Shown here: piece after piece, positions 50,701 to 63,700 of the stretch
Position numbering within the stretch: position 1 is the first letter of the stretch
Layout: each line of letters opens with the position of its first letter
NCBI GenBank assembly: GCA_026413225.1
Contig: CM048553.1
Location: forward strand, 146,437,690-146,501,689
Origin: Otis tarda
Taxonomy: Eukaryota; Chordata; Aves; Otidiformes; Otididae
DNA: 64,000 bases
Reading direction: 5' to 3'
Translations under genes and position numbers: made by a program
The notes under the pieces: model-generated
What the model saw: the letters and a program-made list of their open reading frames with translations, nothing else
What the model was told of the DNA's origin: nothing
Databases searched by the model: none

Positions 50701-53011
50701 ATAAATTCTGAAAGGTTACCAGATGTTTTAGATAGAAATGGAAAGACCATTATTACTTCTTGATTAGAAGGAAACTTGAAGGTTATAAAACTGAAAGCTA
50801 AAATCATTCTCCTTTTTCTCTGTATCATCTAATCAGCATTAGTTTGCAAATCTATCTGGATTCAGAAATGTACAGACCCTTTGCCTAAATGACATAACTG
50901 ATGCTCCTTTGAAATAATGATGAAGTTATGATAAAAAAGTAAAAGCTAGAAGGGCAAGAAAATAAAAATTGATTATCTAGCCATAGCTTACTCTCTTTAT
51001 GTTTTGTCAAGAGCAAAACTGTGTGTATATGATCTCCAAACAGAACTGTTCGTTTTCTTTGAACCTGCAATACACTGCTTTGGTACAGTAGTCTCTCTGG
51101 TGTCAGAAATGTATCCTTGAAAATCCTGCCTCCACAGCATGCACTTTCCTAGGCAGTTTATCATTTCCCACAGTTAATCGATCTTCTGGAAGTGATGCAG
51201 CTATGAATACTCCCCAGGAACTTGGTGTGTATGATTCTCACACGTTGAAATTGTTTTCTATTTTCCCTCCTGCACACTGTGCCCGCTGCACTGGAGTTCG
51301 TTCAATTCTTGTCCCTGGGAGACAACAGATGATAGGCAATATCTAAGTAAACTCAACAGCTCAAAAAATTTCTTGTTTCTTGAAGTTCGAGGAATGCTTG
51401 GTAGTAGTTCAAAAAACTACCAAGAGAAAAGAATACTTGCATTTGATTTTACTGTGACTTCAGCAACTGAACTCACTTCCTTATTTCCACCCAACACTAT
51501 AACTTACAACAGAATGGAGTCCTAGTATTTTACGTAAAATAACCTCCTTATTATATTTTTTTTTTTACCAGCCACATTTGAAGCATATAGTCCCGCACAG
51601 CAATTTGTAGTTTAAAATATAACCTCCCATCTGGCTTGTTAAGGCTATTAATATATTAAGTCTTTTACTTAGTTGTGTTTCTTTTGTTCCTCCAGGAAAA
51701 TGAACTTCTTGTGAACAGTTAACTTTTGCATTCAAAAATATCCCAGATTTTAAGCAATTACTTTTTCTTTCTCTCTTTCTGGACGACTAGGTTTCACCTC
51801 ACACAGAATTGAAGCTGTCAGCTATTTCATGGGATAAAACGTTAAAACCAAGTGTGATAATAAACATGGGAAAGAAAAACCTGCCAGAATCTAATTTCTG
51901 AGTGAAAAGAAGCTCTTTATTTTGAAGTTTGCATATCAATTTACTTGGTGAAATAAAAATTAATTTCTTGTTTACAGTAAACTAAAACCATTATTTGTCT
52001 TGCTAAATAAAAGTAGAAAGGAGGAAAAGCTTGTGAGATTAAAATCTCTGTGCTATGGCCCATGTGGACATGTATCTGGACCCAGGAGAAACCTAAACAA
52101 TTTCACTGGTGCTAATTTCATTTCAACATATTTGAGTTTTATTTTTGCTATCTATGGAAGCATAAAGTGGATTTAAATGTAGATACTTTTGAAGAGTAAA
52201 AGCAAAGTATAGGGATATTAATGCAAAAGAGAAAGGAGCTTCAATCATTTATATAGCTGCAACTGCAAAGAACAGAATAATCTCTTCCTCAAAGGGTTAT
52301 GGCATGATGTGAAAAGATAGGTTATGGAGGTTCTTCTAGCTTTATGTGTCTAGTAGTTAATGATCCAGCAGAGTTTAGCTATGTTCATGGATCTGCAAGG
52401 CAACCTTCCACAGGCGATACATTTGCAAGGTTCAGAAAATAATTTAAAAAATCGATTAGAACACATTTGCTCCTGAGTTTTGTTGAGAGGATAAATATAT
52501 TAATGTATGTGAAAGCAGTAGACCAGGTTCTGAATAAGGAGTATTAAAATTTCACCCTGGTTTCTCTTTGGCTTTTAAAATGAACTCTCAGCTCTGTCAT
52601 GAGAGTAAAAAATGTTTCACAGCTTGTTCAAGTCAAGCAGTAACGGCTTGGCTTGATTTAAAACAACTATTTGTTAAGAAGAGTTAGTGGTAGTGAAACT
52701 TGCTTCATCAATTAACTGGCATATCAAAAATGAGGAATATTGTTCAAAAGTAATTTGCTGTTGAGTGCAGGAAGCCCAAATGATCTTCAACATGAGGTTT
52801 AAAAATTAATCTTGAAGATGAACTGTGAATATTTCTTGCAGTATTTTTCACTCTGGCCTCATACAAACAACAGATATTTAAGCACTCCCATTTCTTTTAA
52901 TAAATATTATACAAATAAATGTTTCCAAGAGCTTTAAGATGGTTTTACGGGACTATCCCTACTAATTGCATTATCTCTACTAACGTGTTGTACCTTAGTA
53001 AGACTTTTATA

Positions 53012-53037
53012 ATTTTATTTATTTATTTATTTATTTG
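53012..53037. repeat. (ATTT)n microsatellite
   Basis: About six ATTT units in a row. Confidence 0.85.
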
Positions 53038-53225
53038 CCATTGCTGCTTTGTTTCAGGTTATTAGTTTTCTCTGGATTTTCATACTCTTTCATTAGTTTT
53101 CTAAGATCAGAATTGTAACTATGTGATTTCACTTCCAAGGAAGATGGGGCGTACTGTAAATTGTCACATCAACAGATCTTAACTGGATGATATTTATTCT
53201 ATTATTTTGAACACTAGTAATCTCA

Positions 53226-53277
53226 GCATCTATTTGTTTGTTTGTTTATTTGTTTGGTTGGTTTTTTGTTTGTTTAC
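53226..53277. repeat. TTTG-rich simple repeat
   Basis: Repeated tttg units with ggttggtttt interruptions. Confidence 0.75.
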
Positions 53278-56200
53278 TTCATGTGTTTGATTCTTCTGAC
53301 ACTTACAGAAAAGTTCTCAGACATATTAGAAAGTATTATGGAAGGGCATTTGTCAGTTTTGTCAGACCACTTCATAATCCCATGACTAATCTGAAATCTC
53401 TGATAACTCTTTAATTAGATGTCCTTACTTTTTTGTATGCAGTTTTTCATAACTAGCATATTTTTCATAACTAGCATTAAAATTGAAATATGTAAAATGA
53501 CATTTTTTCTGTTTATTTTTTCCTGAATGTCTTCCAGTGTAAATTTTTTTTCAGCTCATTTTTTTGTTGTCTGCAAGTATTTCTCATATTTTATATCTTG
53601 AAGGTATTTACAAAAGGCCTCAATTTAAGATAATATTTTAATTTAGTTAACATTTAGTCTATTGTTATTCTCCATATCATGAATGGAAATTGAAATATAT
53701 CTAACATCTGTCACTGCAGTATTTGCAGGGAAAATCCATTCAAATCAGTCTAGTGACTGGTGGATTATAAATGCTGATTTGTGAAATTTTTCTATCTGTA
53801 AACAAAGTTAGCATATTCTTGTTATAATTATGAACAACTTAGTAAGATATGTCACAATTATTACTCAAATCTTTTGTCCATATTTCATTCCTTCAGTTAC
53901 TATCTTTGTAATTGCATTTTAAAATTATTACCTGCATTATGTTCTCTCTGGGCTACAGTGGTTATGCTTCACAGTTTGTTTTCCATGGGGTTTTATGACT
54001 TCCTTCTTATTTTCTGAGGAAGGGGTTTTTTTTTAATGAAAGGTTTCAATATGGAAATGCTAAAGCTACTATTCATTTTTACTCAAATTTTAAATGATTA
54101 TCACTTTGCTTGCCAGCTTTGTAGGGCTTTTACAGAGGAACTCAGAAATAATTATCAGATGTGCACTAAATGCATCTGTTAAATGCATTGTCACTCAGGA
54201 ATATGACCAGTCTGAATGGTTTGAATTCAGCTTATGAAAGTATTCATATTCACTAACTTCACTAGGTTTAAAGAGAGTGTCACAGGGCAGAGAGGAAGAG
54301 GCAATGCTCAGAAAAAGACAAATCGTGTTAGGTTCCTCCCAAATAACCAGAGAACAGGTGAGTGAGGTGTCACTGACTAGCACTTTGTCTGGGTAAAATG
54401 TGGCAGAGTTAACTGGACATGTGATGTGATTTTTGTAAAGCCCATCTTTTTAAAAGATAGTGGATTCACTTGTTTACTGACACATCTGGTATAAAAAGGC
54501 AGTCTTATGCCTGTGGCTCTTACCATACTGATGACTAAAGGAACTAAAAGGGAAAGATCAGCAGAGAACAGGAGACTTCATGGAGGTTTTTTTGGACAGA
54601 TTTTGTTTTCTGCATCTTAAGTCTTGTCCTAGAATATAATTGTTCTACATCCAAATTTATTTTGATCTATTTGTTAAATAGAGCAATTTGCTTCATGTAT
54701 ATATCACTGAGCTGCTTTCTTATAATAGTGTTTCAATGTTTTGTTTTTTGTTGTGTGTGAAAAACAGATGTTCATTTACTGGTGTAAGGATCAGACATAG
54801 AAATACTGGAGGAAATCTGGGTTTTATGTTGTTGTGCTAAGTTACCTAATCTTGATTAGGATGAAAAAAAAGCTCAATAACTCTCTAACATAATGCAGAA
54901 GCAGCAACATCTGAATCCAGTAGCATTTATTACAGCCAGTTCACAATTGCCCAGTACGTGAAATATATCTCTGTTTTGTAAGAAATAGCACATCCACTTC
55001 CCTGTTTTCTCCTCTAAACTGTTTAAAAACTGTGCTAAGCTACTTCTGTCAAGACTGGGTAAGAAGACTTAAGCGAGGAAACAGTAGAATCCCATTATTT
55101 TGGTATAATAACCCTTCTTTCCCTCTAGCAAATCTTATCAGTCTCTCCCAGTCACCAGTGTCAGTCAGCGTTAGCAGCAAGGGAGCCACATTTTCCACAT
55201 GGTATGTAGACCTCTTCAGCAGGCTTCTGCAGCATATATCTGTGTTGCATGAGTTATTCTCCAAATCAATAGCCAGAAGAGATGAGAGCTTTAAATATTA
55301 AGGCAGTTATGTCAGCACACTTCTTCTCAGCAGGAAAGCTGAGAGCCCGACAGCTTTGGCGCTCTGTGGTTTCTAGCCACTTCCTCACATATGTTCAAAT
55401 TTTAAAGCGATTTTTTTGCAAACTTTCTTCTTCTATAACAGCTTGCTTTCTTGGCTTTGTTTCCTATTCAGTTCTTCCTGGTCATTCTTACATTTAATGG
55501 TCCAATTTCTTTAGAATAAATTTCTATGACCAGATAATGAGAGAATTGGAAGGAAAGCACAAAGAAAGTTTAAGGCTTCAGCCCGAGTGTAGTTAATGCT
55601 GTCCCTTTCTCACATTTTCTTTGGCATTTCCAGGTACGAGACAAGTTGCTTTTAGGCATAAATTGTACAGGCATCTTTATTTGAGCCTCTTTCTGTCCTT
55701 AAGTTAGTGAATCTACCACTCCTTAAAAGACTTACAATTCTTTTATTTTCTTTCTAATCTTGTAATATTTTTTTCTATTAATATTTTCTTTTATGGACTA
55801 AATGATGCAATATTTTCAACCAGTTCTAGTTTGCATGTAGGTCAATAATTTACTCTAAAACATGGATTGCTTGCATCTGGAATAAAATGGCTCCTTTTAT
55901 ACTTTTGACTACTTAAAATGTTATTTTACAAGCAGCAGAAGGCTGACTGCTCCCAAAAATACTTCCTCATAGATACATAAAGGATTGACTGCTTAAAATT
56001 AATCAGAAATCTATTTTTTTTTGCTATCTCTCAATTTTTACTTTCACCATATCTTTAAAAACCTAGATGTTCTGCCTTTGGATAAGAGTGTTGGTTTCTT
56101 CTTTTTTTTTTTTTTTTTATTCCCCCAAAAGAGATTGTATTTTCTTTCATCTGTGTGCAAATTCCTCCTTTCTAGATCTTTATTAAGATGAATAAATTTC

Positions 56201-57864
56201 AAAAGTACCATTAGTAACATTGATAACACAGGTAATGAAAATTTTCTTAGGTAAAAATGTTCTCATTAAATAATTATCTGATGAAGTTTTTGTACGTATA
56301 GTTTTGTTGTTACATTTTCAAAGCAACTGTTTAAGCTTGTTTCATAAGCTGTGGGAACAGGTAACATGGTCTTTTAGAGGCAGAACTTCAATTATTGGTA
56401 TGTATTTTGCTTAAGCATGAAAAACTAAACTTTTGTATCCTCAAAGCAATTAAAATCTATTCAGCTACTTATTTCATTAGCTAAACGTAACACAGAATTA
56501 CTGAATTACTTAATCACTCAACCTAAATAATATATAAGGACTCTGAGACATAAAGCAAGTACAGTACCTACGTTTTCACTAGAAATCTAGAACATCAAAA
56601 CTAAGAATTTTCCCAAGGTGTTTTAGCTCTTAACCATCATTAGTTATTCCCAGGTATGCTTTGCTTGAGCAAGTGGACTAGATACACTTGGTTTGATTCC
56701 AAAATTCAGTTTTGCTTTTCTTAGGTTTATGGTCTATAATGCTTGGGTAAGTTTATCTTAATTGCTGAATGATTGGCATTTAATAATTAGCTAATTGACA
56801 CTACATTAAGTTGTTAAAAATGGAATCTTACAGGCTAATGAGCATCTAACACAGAATCGTTTCTAAAGCCATTAATAATACACACTGGAAATCAATAAAT
56901 TTGTGTGTGTTAGATTTCTAAATTTCACTTTAAGTATGTGCAAGATTAAGTGCCCAGTTGCTTTAGGAAGAGAAAACATTAGATATTCCTGATAATCACA
57001 ATCTTAAAGCAAGTGGCTATAAAGAGCTATGTAGATTCAAATCCACAAAGTTATTGTCTTTTACATTTACATTTGTATGTGCATATACGTGTCTAGGGAC
57101 TGGTTTTTCCCAGAGCAATGCAAGGACTGTAATGGCACGGAATAAAATATGATTGCTTTGCCCTGTTGACACACCCTGGCTATGACAGGAAAGAACCAAG
57201 CATCATTCCTTAATAGGTCCAGGAACTCACTGAAATGATACATTCATAAAAGGAAGCAAGTAGACAGCAAGGCTCCATTGCCTCTGTGCTTCTGATGAAC
57301 TGACGTGGAGTATCTCCACCATACTATATCCTTTTCCTTCATAAGAAGGAAACAAAGGTGAACCAATTTAGTGCTGTATCTCTCTGTTTAGTGCCAGTTA
57401 AGGAATCTTTAAAAATTCCATATATTCTCCACTTAATGACTTCCAACCTCATTATGATGTAATTTCCAATGACTTCTGCAGGATACTGACTCTCACTTTC
57501 TAACTGACTGCAAAATATTGACTCTATCTAAATATTTAGTGACAAATCTTAGTAATTCAATTGTCTTTATAAAAGATGGATGTATGTCCTTCAGTCTGAA
57601 GAAAGTTAGAACTTAACTAACACTAAATAATTTCCTAATAAAGGTGTTTAATTATTAATTACACTCCGATAAAAATGAATGTTTTATTTTAGTTCTTAAT
57701 CTTTTACTATTTAACAATCAAAAATCACTTATCCTATGCAAATTGTTTAGTCATTGATCTCAAGGACCAAAAGGAGGCATCTCAAAATATCAAAGGACAA
57801 TAAGAAGATTCCCATTTTTGCTGGACAGTCACAAAGCTGGTTTTAACATTTAATTAAATCTTTT

Positions 57865-57879
57865 CCAGTAGATGGCAGC
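57865..57879 (+). promoter_or_regulatory. Candidate CTCF-binding motif
   Basis: ccagtagatggcagc fits the CTCF core consensus CCASYAGRKGGCRS at every position. The factor organises chromatin loops, and motif strand matters for loop direction; this one is on plus. Binding is inferred from the motif alone. Confidence 0.45.
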
Positions 57880-59100
57880 ATTTTATAGTGATTGGAAATA
57901 CTGACTGGTACCTAGAAAGTCTACTGTAGCTGAGAGGTTGTTACTCCTTTTCTCTGCAAATATTGGTTATAAAGGATTTATGACTTTGCTGTTTCAAATT
58001 AGGAATGGCTGAAACTTGTCATGCGTGCTCTCTTTTACTTTCCTGTATCTGTAGGAAATGTATAGGTCTAACTACATCTGCATTTTAAAAGACTGAAAAT
58101 ACTGCCTAAAACCAGGAATTACAAATGGAAATTAGAAATGTTCCAGTTGATTCACTTGATACTGTCTGAAGTCAAAATGATTTGAAGTTTTAATGTTATT
58201 AAGCTGATTGGGGGCCAGATATTGAAAAACCCTTGTGACATGGCTGAGTCTGGGATTTCACAGTATTGGAATTTAGATCCATATTTTATTTTAGAGTACG
58301 CATACAAGAGGAAACATGCTTTTCCACAGGCTTTCTCAAAATTTACATCCTTGCATTTATTGTAAATGTTCAGCTTATTAGAATCTGATCATTCTCCACT
58401 CCTAATGTAAATTCATTAGGTATAGTAGTTCACATATCTAATATGCTTGCACATGATTACTGTAATTGAGAATTTTAAGTACCTCCCCAGAGAGAAGACC
58501 AGGACTTTTGGCATGTTTGAAGTGAGGTATGCACAATGTAATCTATTTTGTCAAGCTTTTACTGCACCCTCCCACCTTTACTCTTTCTAGCTTTTAGTGT
58601 CACCTGCAGACCTTGTACTTTGAGAACAAGAAGGATTTTTGCTTAGCCACACTGGTGTCAGTGAGACAGGATTTAGTGAAAAGAGGTACTTTTTTTTCAA
58701 GGGAGCTATGCCTAAGTAAGTATATAGTTCAAACATGACCTAGCAAATGATAAACCAAACCAAAATATTTTCAAAGACTTTCAACTAGGTGTAATATTTC
58801 ATTCCTATGAATGCTTTAGTGGAAAAACTTACATCTTCTTGACACTTAAGATATTCCAGGGCATTCAGTTGTGTTCTGAAAAGAAGAGGGAATTATAGCA
58901 CTGTTTGAGTAACCTTAAAAAAATAGAACTTAATTCCTGCAATTTGACAGAAAATAGAGCTAAGCATGTATGATGTTCCTGGGAAACATTCAAATCTGAG
59001 GGTGAACAGTCCTATGTTTTATGCTAAGGTAGACTTTAGGGTTTTATTTATTTATTTATATCACCTTTAAATTGCTTGACTAAATTACAGAATCTATATC

Positions 59101-59198
59101 AAGAATACTGTGTCCAGTGCTGGACTTCTCAGTACAAGAAAAGGTCTAGTAAAAGGTCAAGAAGATGATTAAGAGATTGGAGCATCTGTCATATGAGG
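59101..59198 (+). mobile_element. Old CR1 LINE, upstream piece (split by LTR)
   Basis: It contains actgtgtccagtgctggact, then cagtacaagaaaagg and aagaagatgattaagagatt, then ggagcatctgtcatatgagg. This is the CR1 ORF2 stretch equivalent to residues around YCVQFWSPQ to EHLSYED. It is continuous with 59605 once the LTR and one target copy are removed. Confidence 0.85.
59194..59198. repeat. 5-bp target site duplication (TGAGG), left copy
   Basis: TGAGG occurs here and again at 59600-59604. Intact CR1 copies in this window (tcctatgaggacagg near 28109) carry it once, confirming a duplication. Confidence 0.93.
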
Positions 59199-59599
59199 TG
59201 TCGTAGTTCAGGCCCAATCAGGACCAGACTACGCAGTTTCTCTCTCACTCCTTGCAGCCGGGCCGGACCAAGTCGGGCCCAGTCGGCTGCCTGGCAAGAG
59301 GCCAGAGGGTGAGGCCTGCAAGGTCCATGAGGCCTGCGCCTCCCCCTCTGTGCCTCTGCCCCCGCTCAGCTTCTTCACATCTTCTCTTCTCTTTTTTTTT
59401 TTTTCTGTTTTCCCCTTCTTAAATACGTTATTGCAGAGGCGTTATCACGGAACATTCTGCTACCAATCGGCTCGGCCTTGGCCAGTAGCAGGTCCGCCCT
59501 AGGCCCGGCCGAGTCCACTGAACAAAGGGGAGCAACTTCTAGCAGTTTCCTACAGAAGTTACCACCTTAGGCCCCCCCTCACTAAACAAAACCACAACA
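59199..59599 (-). mobile_element. Short (401 bp) family-A solo LTR, internally deleted, antisense
   Basis: On the minus strand it runs from TGTTGTGGTTTTG to CTACGACA and is flanked by perfect 5-bp TGAGG duplications. It follows the 1101-bp LTR from the start through the TATA-like tatttaag, the A tract and the cccggctgcaag block. It then jumps to ggagtgagagagaaactgcg, the last roughly 55 bp of the LTR. About 700 bp are absent, including the splice-donor-like site, the ccatgg-rich middle and the AATAAA. Both ends and the target duplication are clean, so it is a young insertion. Whether the deletion preceded insertion is open. Confidence 0.92.
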
Positions 59600-59604
59600 T
59601 GAGG
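59600..59604. repeat. 5-bp target site duplication (TGAGG), right copy
   Basis: It matches 59194-59198 exactly and follows the end of the solo LTR. Confidence 0.93.
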
Positions 59605-59980
59605 AAAGGATGAGCATGTTAGGGTTGTTCACCCTGACGAAGAGAAGGCTCACGGGGCTTTTATCTGTATGTGTAAATACCCAAAGGGAGGATGTAAGAA
59701 AATGGAGCCAGGCTTTTTTCAGTGATGCCCAATGACAGAGCAAGAGGCAATGGACACAAACAAGAAAAATACAAAATTCCTTCTGAACACAAGGAAACAT
59801 TTTTTGACTATAAGAGCGACCACGTACCAGAACAGGATGCCCAGGGAGGTTGTGGCGTCTCCATCTGTGGAGATATTCAAAGCCTAGGTGAACATTATGC
59901 TGGGCAACCTGCTCTAAATGACCCTGCATGATCTGTGTGTGTTGGACTAGGTAATCTCAAAAGATCCCTTCTAACACTAT
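59605..59980 (+). mobile_element. Old CR1 LINE, downstream piece (split by LTR)
   Basis: It resumes at aaaggatgagcatgttaggg and ttgttcaccctgacgaagag and continues through agagcaagaggcaatggaca, ccagaacaggatgcccaggg and caacctgctctaaatgaccc. It ends in the 3' untranslated block ttggactaggtaatctcaaa with gatcccttctaaca. The final octamer repeats are gone. This subfamily differs from the young copies at 28-30 kb, with cccaatgacagagcaagagg instead of tgttgtgataggacaagg. Stops and indels break ORF2. Confidence 0.87.
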
Positions 59981-60139
59981 TTTCAAGGAAATGTGCAGTA
60001 GATGTTTATCCATTTAAAGTATTAAGGAACAAACTCTGATACCTATTAATGCTTTAAATTCCTTTGAAATAAAGTAGATACATATGCACATTTTGGAAAA
60101 GATTTTAGCTTTATATTTGTCTTTTAAGTGAAGCAGAAC

Positions 60140-60770
60140 CATAAAATCATAGAATAGTTAGGGTTGGAAGGGACCTTTAAAGGTCATCTAGTCCACGCCC
60201 CTGCAAGGGGCAGGGACATCTCCAACTAGATCAGGTTGCTCGGAGCCTCATCCAACCTGGCCTTGAATGTTTCCAGGGATGGGGCATCAACCACCTCTCT
60301 GGACAACCTGTTCCAGTGTTCTACCACCCTCATTGTAAACAATTTTTTCCTTATATCCAGTCTGAATCTGCCTCCTTCTATTTTAAAATCTTTACCCCTC
60401 GTCCTATTGCAGCAGGCCCTGCTGAGGAGTTTCTCCCCATCTTTCCTATGAGCTCCCTTTAGGTACTGGAAGACCGCTATAAGATCTTCTCAGAGCCTTC
60501 TCTTCTCCAGGCTGAACAGCCCCAACTCTCTTAGCCTGTCCTCATAGGAGAGGTGCTCCTGCCCTCTTGTCATCTTTGTGGCCCACTTCTGGACTTGCTT
60601 CAGCAGGTCCACGTCCTTCTTATGTTGGGGACTCCAGAGCTGGACGCAGTACTCCAGGTGGGGTCTCACCAGAGCAGAGCAGAGGGGCAGAATCACCTCC
60701 TTTGACCTGCTGATGACTCTTCTTTTGATGGGGTCCAGGATGCAGTTGGCTTTCTGGGCTGCATGCACAC
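60140..60770 (-). mobile_element. CR1 LINE fragment, antisense (about 630 bp)
   Basis: On the minus strand this is the CR1 3' end. It contains the ORF2 segment from [15 protein letters not shown] through [18 protein letters not shown] and [21 protein letters not shown], followed by the C-terminus and the 3' untranslated region, ending in agaatcatttt-type terminal repeats at 60140. The frame is broken in the middle. It is 5'-truncated near 60770 and moderately diverged from the young copies. It lies tail-to-tail with the older CR1 just to its left. Confidence 0.92.
60490..60768 (-). pseudogene. CR1 ORF2 remnant
   Basis: A 92-codon open piece matches residues of CR1 ORF2 from about [10 protein letters not shown] to LFSLQKRRL (residues 380-469 of the 30-kb copy). 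It ends at a premature stop, and the rest of the C-terminus continues in other frames to 60236. It has no catalytic motifs and no expected function. Confidence 0.78.
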
Positions 60771-63700
60771 ATTAAGCGGATTGTATCACATTAAGCACCA
60801 TCATAAAAGCATTCAGTCACTTTGCAATTTAGCTATTTAGCTAAAATTATGAATTTACTCAGATGTGGCTTAAACAGTTATTTATATTTCTTTTTTTTAA
60901 TTTTTTTTTTTTTTTGAGCAAAATACCCAGTTTGTATAAGTCATTGAAGCTCCATTATCTTCAATGGTAGTGTCTGGATGGACGTCACCTGGGGAGTCCA
61001 GGTGTCTATTATTATTAACATCTGCTTACTTTGCAACTGGTTTGACCCTAGGTATCGGACAAGATAAAAAGAACTGGTAGCTTATGCAGTCTACTGAAAA
61101 TGACCCATTTATTATTGCCCGAAATATTTCATTGTTTAACTTAAGAATAATATTTTACTTATGCAGACCCTCAGGATAAAGACCCTGAGAGTGCTTATGA
61201 GACTTTTTTTTTCCTTTCATTGGCAGGAAACAATATTTTACTACCAGGAAGTGGTTTCTTATTGTTTTCTCTACTATAGGTTTTAAGGAAGACATGTATG
61301 TTAGGTAAAATTATCTGTGTTGCTACTCATAACAATTTTGTCTACAATTTTGTCTTTGTTTAGCTTCTTTTTATAAAGCTTATCTTTACATTTGAAATTC
61401 TAGGGTGATGTAATTTCTTGAGTTTGTTTATTCATTGACCTTAATTCCAGATTTTGAAGAAAGAGAAAAGTCAGCTCTGCAGTGAACTTACCTCTTATAA
61501 AAAGTATTCTGTATGAATTATTTTCTTACATTCCTTATAAATCTATGCCTTGATACCTTGACTAATGAAGTAGAAATCAATAGAATTTCACACTCATGGT
61601 GAGGATTATACCTGGTAGAATAGAGTATCTGAATACTTACATTCAGTAAATAAGCACAGGAATAAAAAAAGGTTATCTGTCTTCAGAGTCTGCTGAACTC
61701 TCCATGATCTTCCCAAAATTTCTGCATGTAAAAACAGCAATTTTTTCTCTGCAAAAGTTAGGATACAACTTGGATTTTTCTGACATCTATACATACGTAT
61801 TTCCTGCTTTACTGTGTGGTTGTCTTCAGCCAGGGAATAGTCTCTCCTTTATGAACAGCTTTTGTATGTTAACAGTATAACAATGCTTTTTGTACTGCTT
61901 TACTTGCATCATTTTCTTAGGTTTCACGTTCTTGAATTTTACTCTACGGAAATGCTCTTGGCAGAAAAGCAATTATCATAATATGGGAATGTAGACACCA
62001 ATTTGGCAAGTTATTTTATCTTGTTTGAGCTACATCTTTATTTGATAGTCCTAACTTTGTAACATGAAGTAAACATGAGTATTCCATTAACAGTGTTCTT
62101 AACATAGTCTAACCACAAATGTAGATGCTACTGATTTCCACTAGGTAAATCAGCCTTAATCTTGGTCATCTGTCTTGATCTTGGAGTAGTAGCCTTAGTT
62201 TTGTCTTTTCAGAGAGCTTCTGGATCAAAGAGTTTGGTGTCCCTGCAGATATAGTGTCAAAAGGAGAAGATTGTTTGACAGTAACAAAAAGGTGTTGATG
62301 GATAGGAAAGAGGGAGTAATGCAAATTCCCCTAGAGGAGAGTTCTTCCTAACATTCAGAACTCTGAAAACTGGGGTTTTTAGCCACGCAGTTAAGCTACA
62401 GAAATAAGATGTACCCATCTGCATAAAGTGCTTCTGGGTTTTAAAAATCTATGTCATTATAAAAAAGGCCAAATACAACTGATATAAATTTATGCCAGCA
62501 AAAACATATCATATGTGTTTCTACATCCACCCGTTTACTTTATTTAGAAATACTTTATTCAAATATTGAAATATATTTTTTTCATTTGATCAAAATCTAA
62601 TAAAAGCAAACTTCATAATAATGACTTTAGTTTAATTGTGCCTTTATTTAGATGTGCATATGTATTTATATACAAGGTGCTTACACCTTCAAAAAGGTAG
62701 AAATTTACTTATAGATATTTAGTAATTTGATGGAACATATAACTTTGTTAATGCCAATCTTCAACCTTAGATTAAACAGTTGTGGCTTCCACTCAGTAAG
62801 AAATACTCCAAATTGTGTCAGAAAACAAAAACATTGTGTGCAGACTTTTTTCCTCCGACATCTGACTAGCAGATGTCAATACGTGTCATCTCAAACTGTT
62901 CAGTTATGTAGCAAACAACTGCTAGAACCATCTTAATAACTGTAGCTATTGCAATCTCTAGGCTATTGGCAATTATTTTAACTTAAACTAAAAAGGTAGT
63001 CTCTTTTTACTTTAAAAAATGAAACAAAACACATCTTAGCCAATCTCTTGCTGCACTGCTGGCAGATAGTGGCTTGGCATATTAAGTAAGGTATGTGTGT
63101 CCATTCTGAGGTTGTGCAAGCCAGCCTAATGGTAATTAATGTGGCTTTGTCATCTCCTCAGTGCCACCATCCATTTATCAATCTTTTTCCATCTGTTCTT
63201 CCTGTCATATTCCTAAACTGTCAACCATTTGTTATGGACTGCTTTTGTTCTAATAAGTGAAACATGCCTGACATGATAATGCATCTGGATGCGCTTGCAG
63301 TAAAATGGATAAAAATATGATAATGGATAGTTCTGGTCTTTATCACCTTGGAAGGCTCCATTGATTTCTTATGTAATGTAATTAAGCATTATGTATATCC
63401 CAAGGCCCACAAGGCAGACTTGTGGTATTTGTGTTTAAATTGCTATATCAATTCTATCCAATTTGTTTTTAATCCCTCATTCCTTTGCTAAGAAATAATG
63501 CTAAAAATGATGAAAACTTGTTGAAAACTTTTGGGGAGTTTGTTTGGGAGATTTTTGGTTGTTTTTTGTTTCTTTTCCCCAAAGGAGTCATGCCAAGGTT
63601 TATGAGGACTAATTTTACTAAACAAATAATTAGTTTCATTTTATGTATTGTTTATCATCCTAATTGCAGCATATAATCTTTTATCTGTGATTAATATATC

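Larger units (their letters stand above)
47755..59100. other. Long AT-rich unique stretch, no gene recognised
   Basis: About 11.3 kb with no recognised transposon or gene. It contains (ATTT)n at 53012-53037, a TTTG-rich tract at 53226-53277 and a CTCF-type motif at 57865-57879. More even-composition segments, for example 49550-49730, could be conserved non-coding DNA. Open frames are below 90 codons. Confidence 0.5.
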
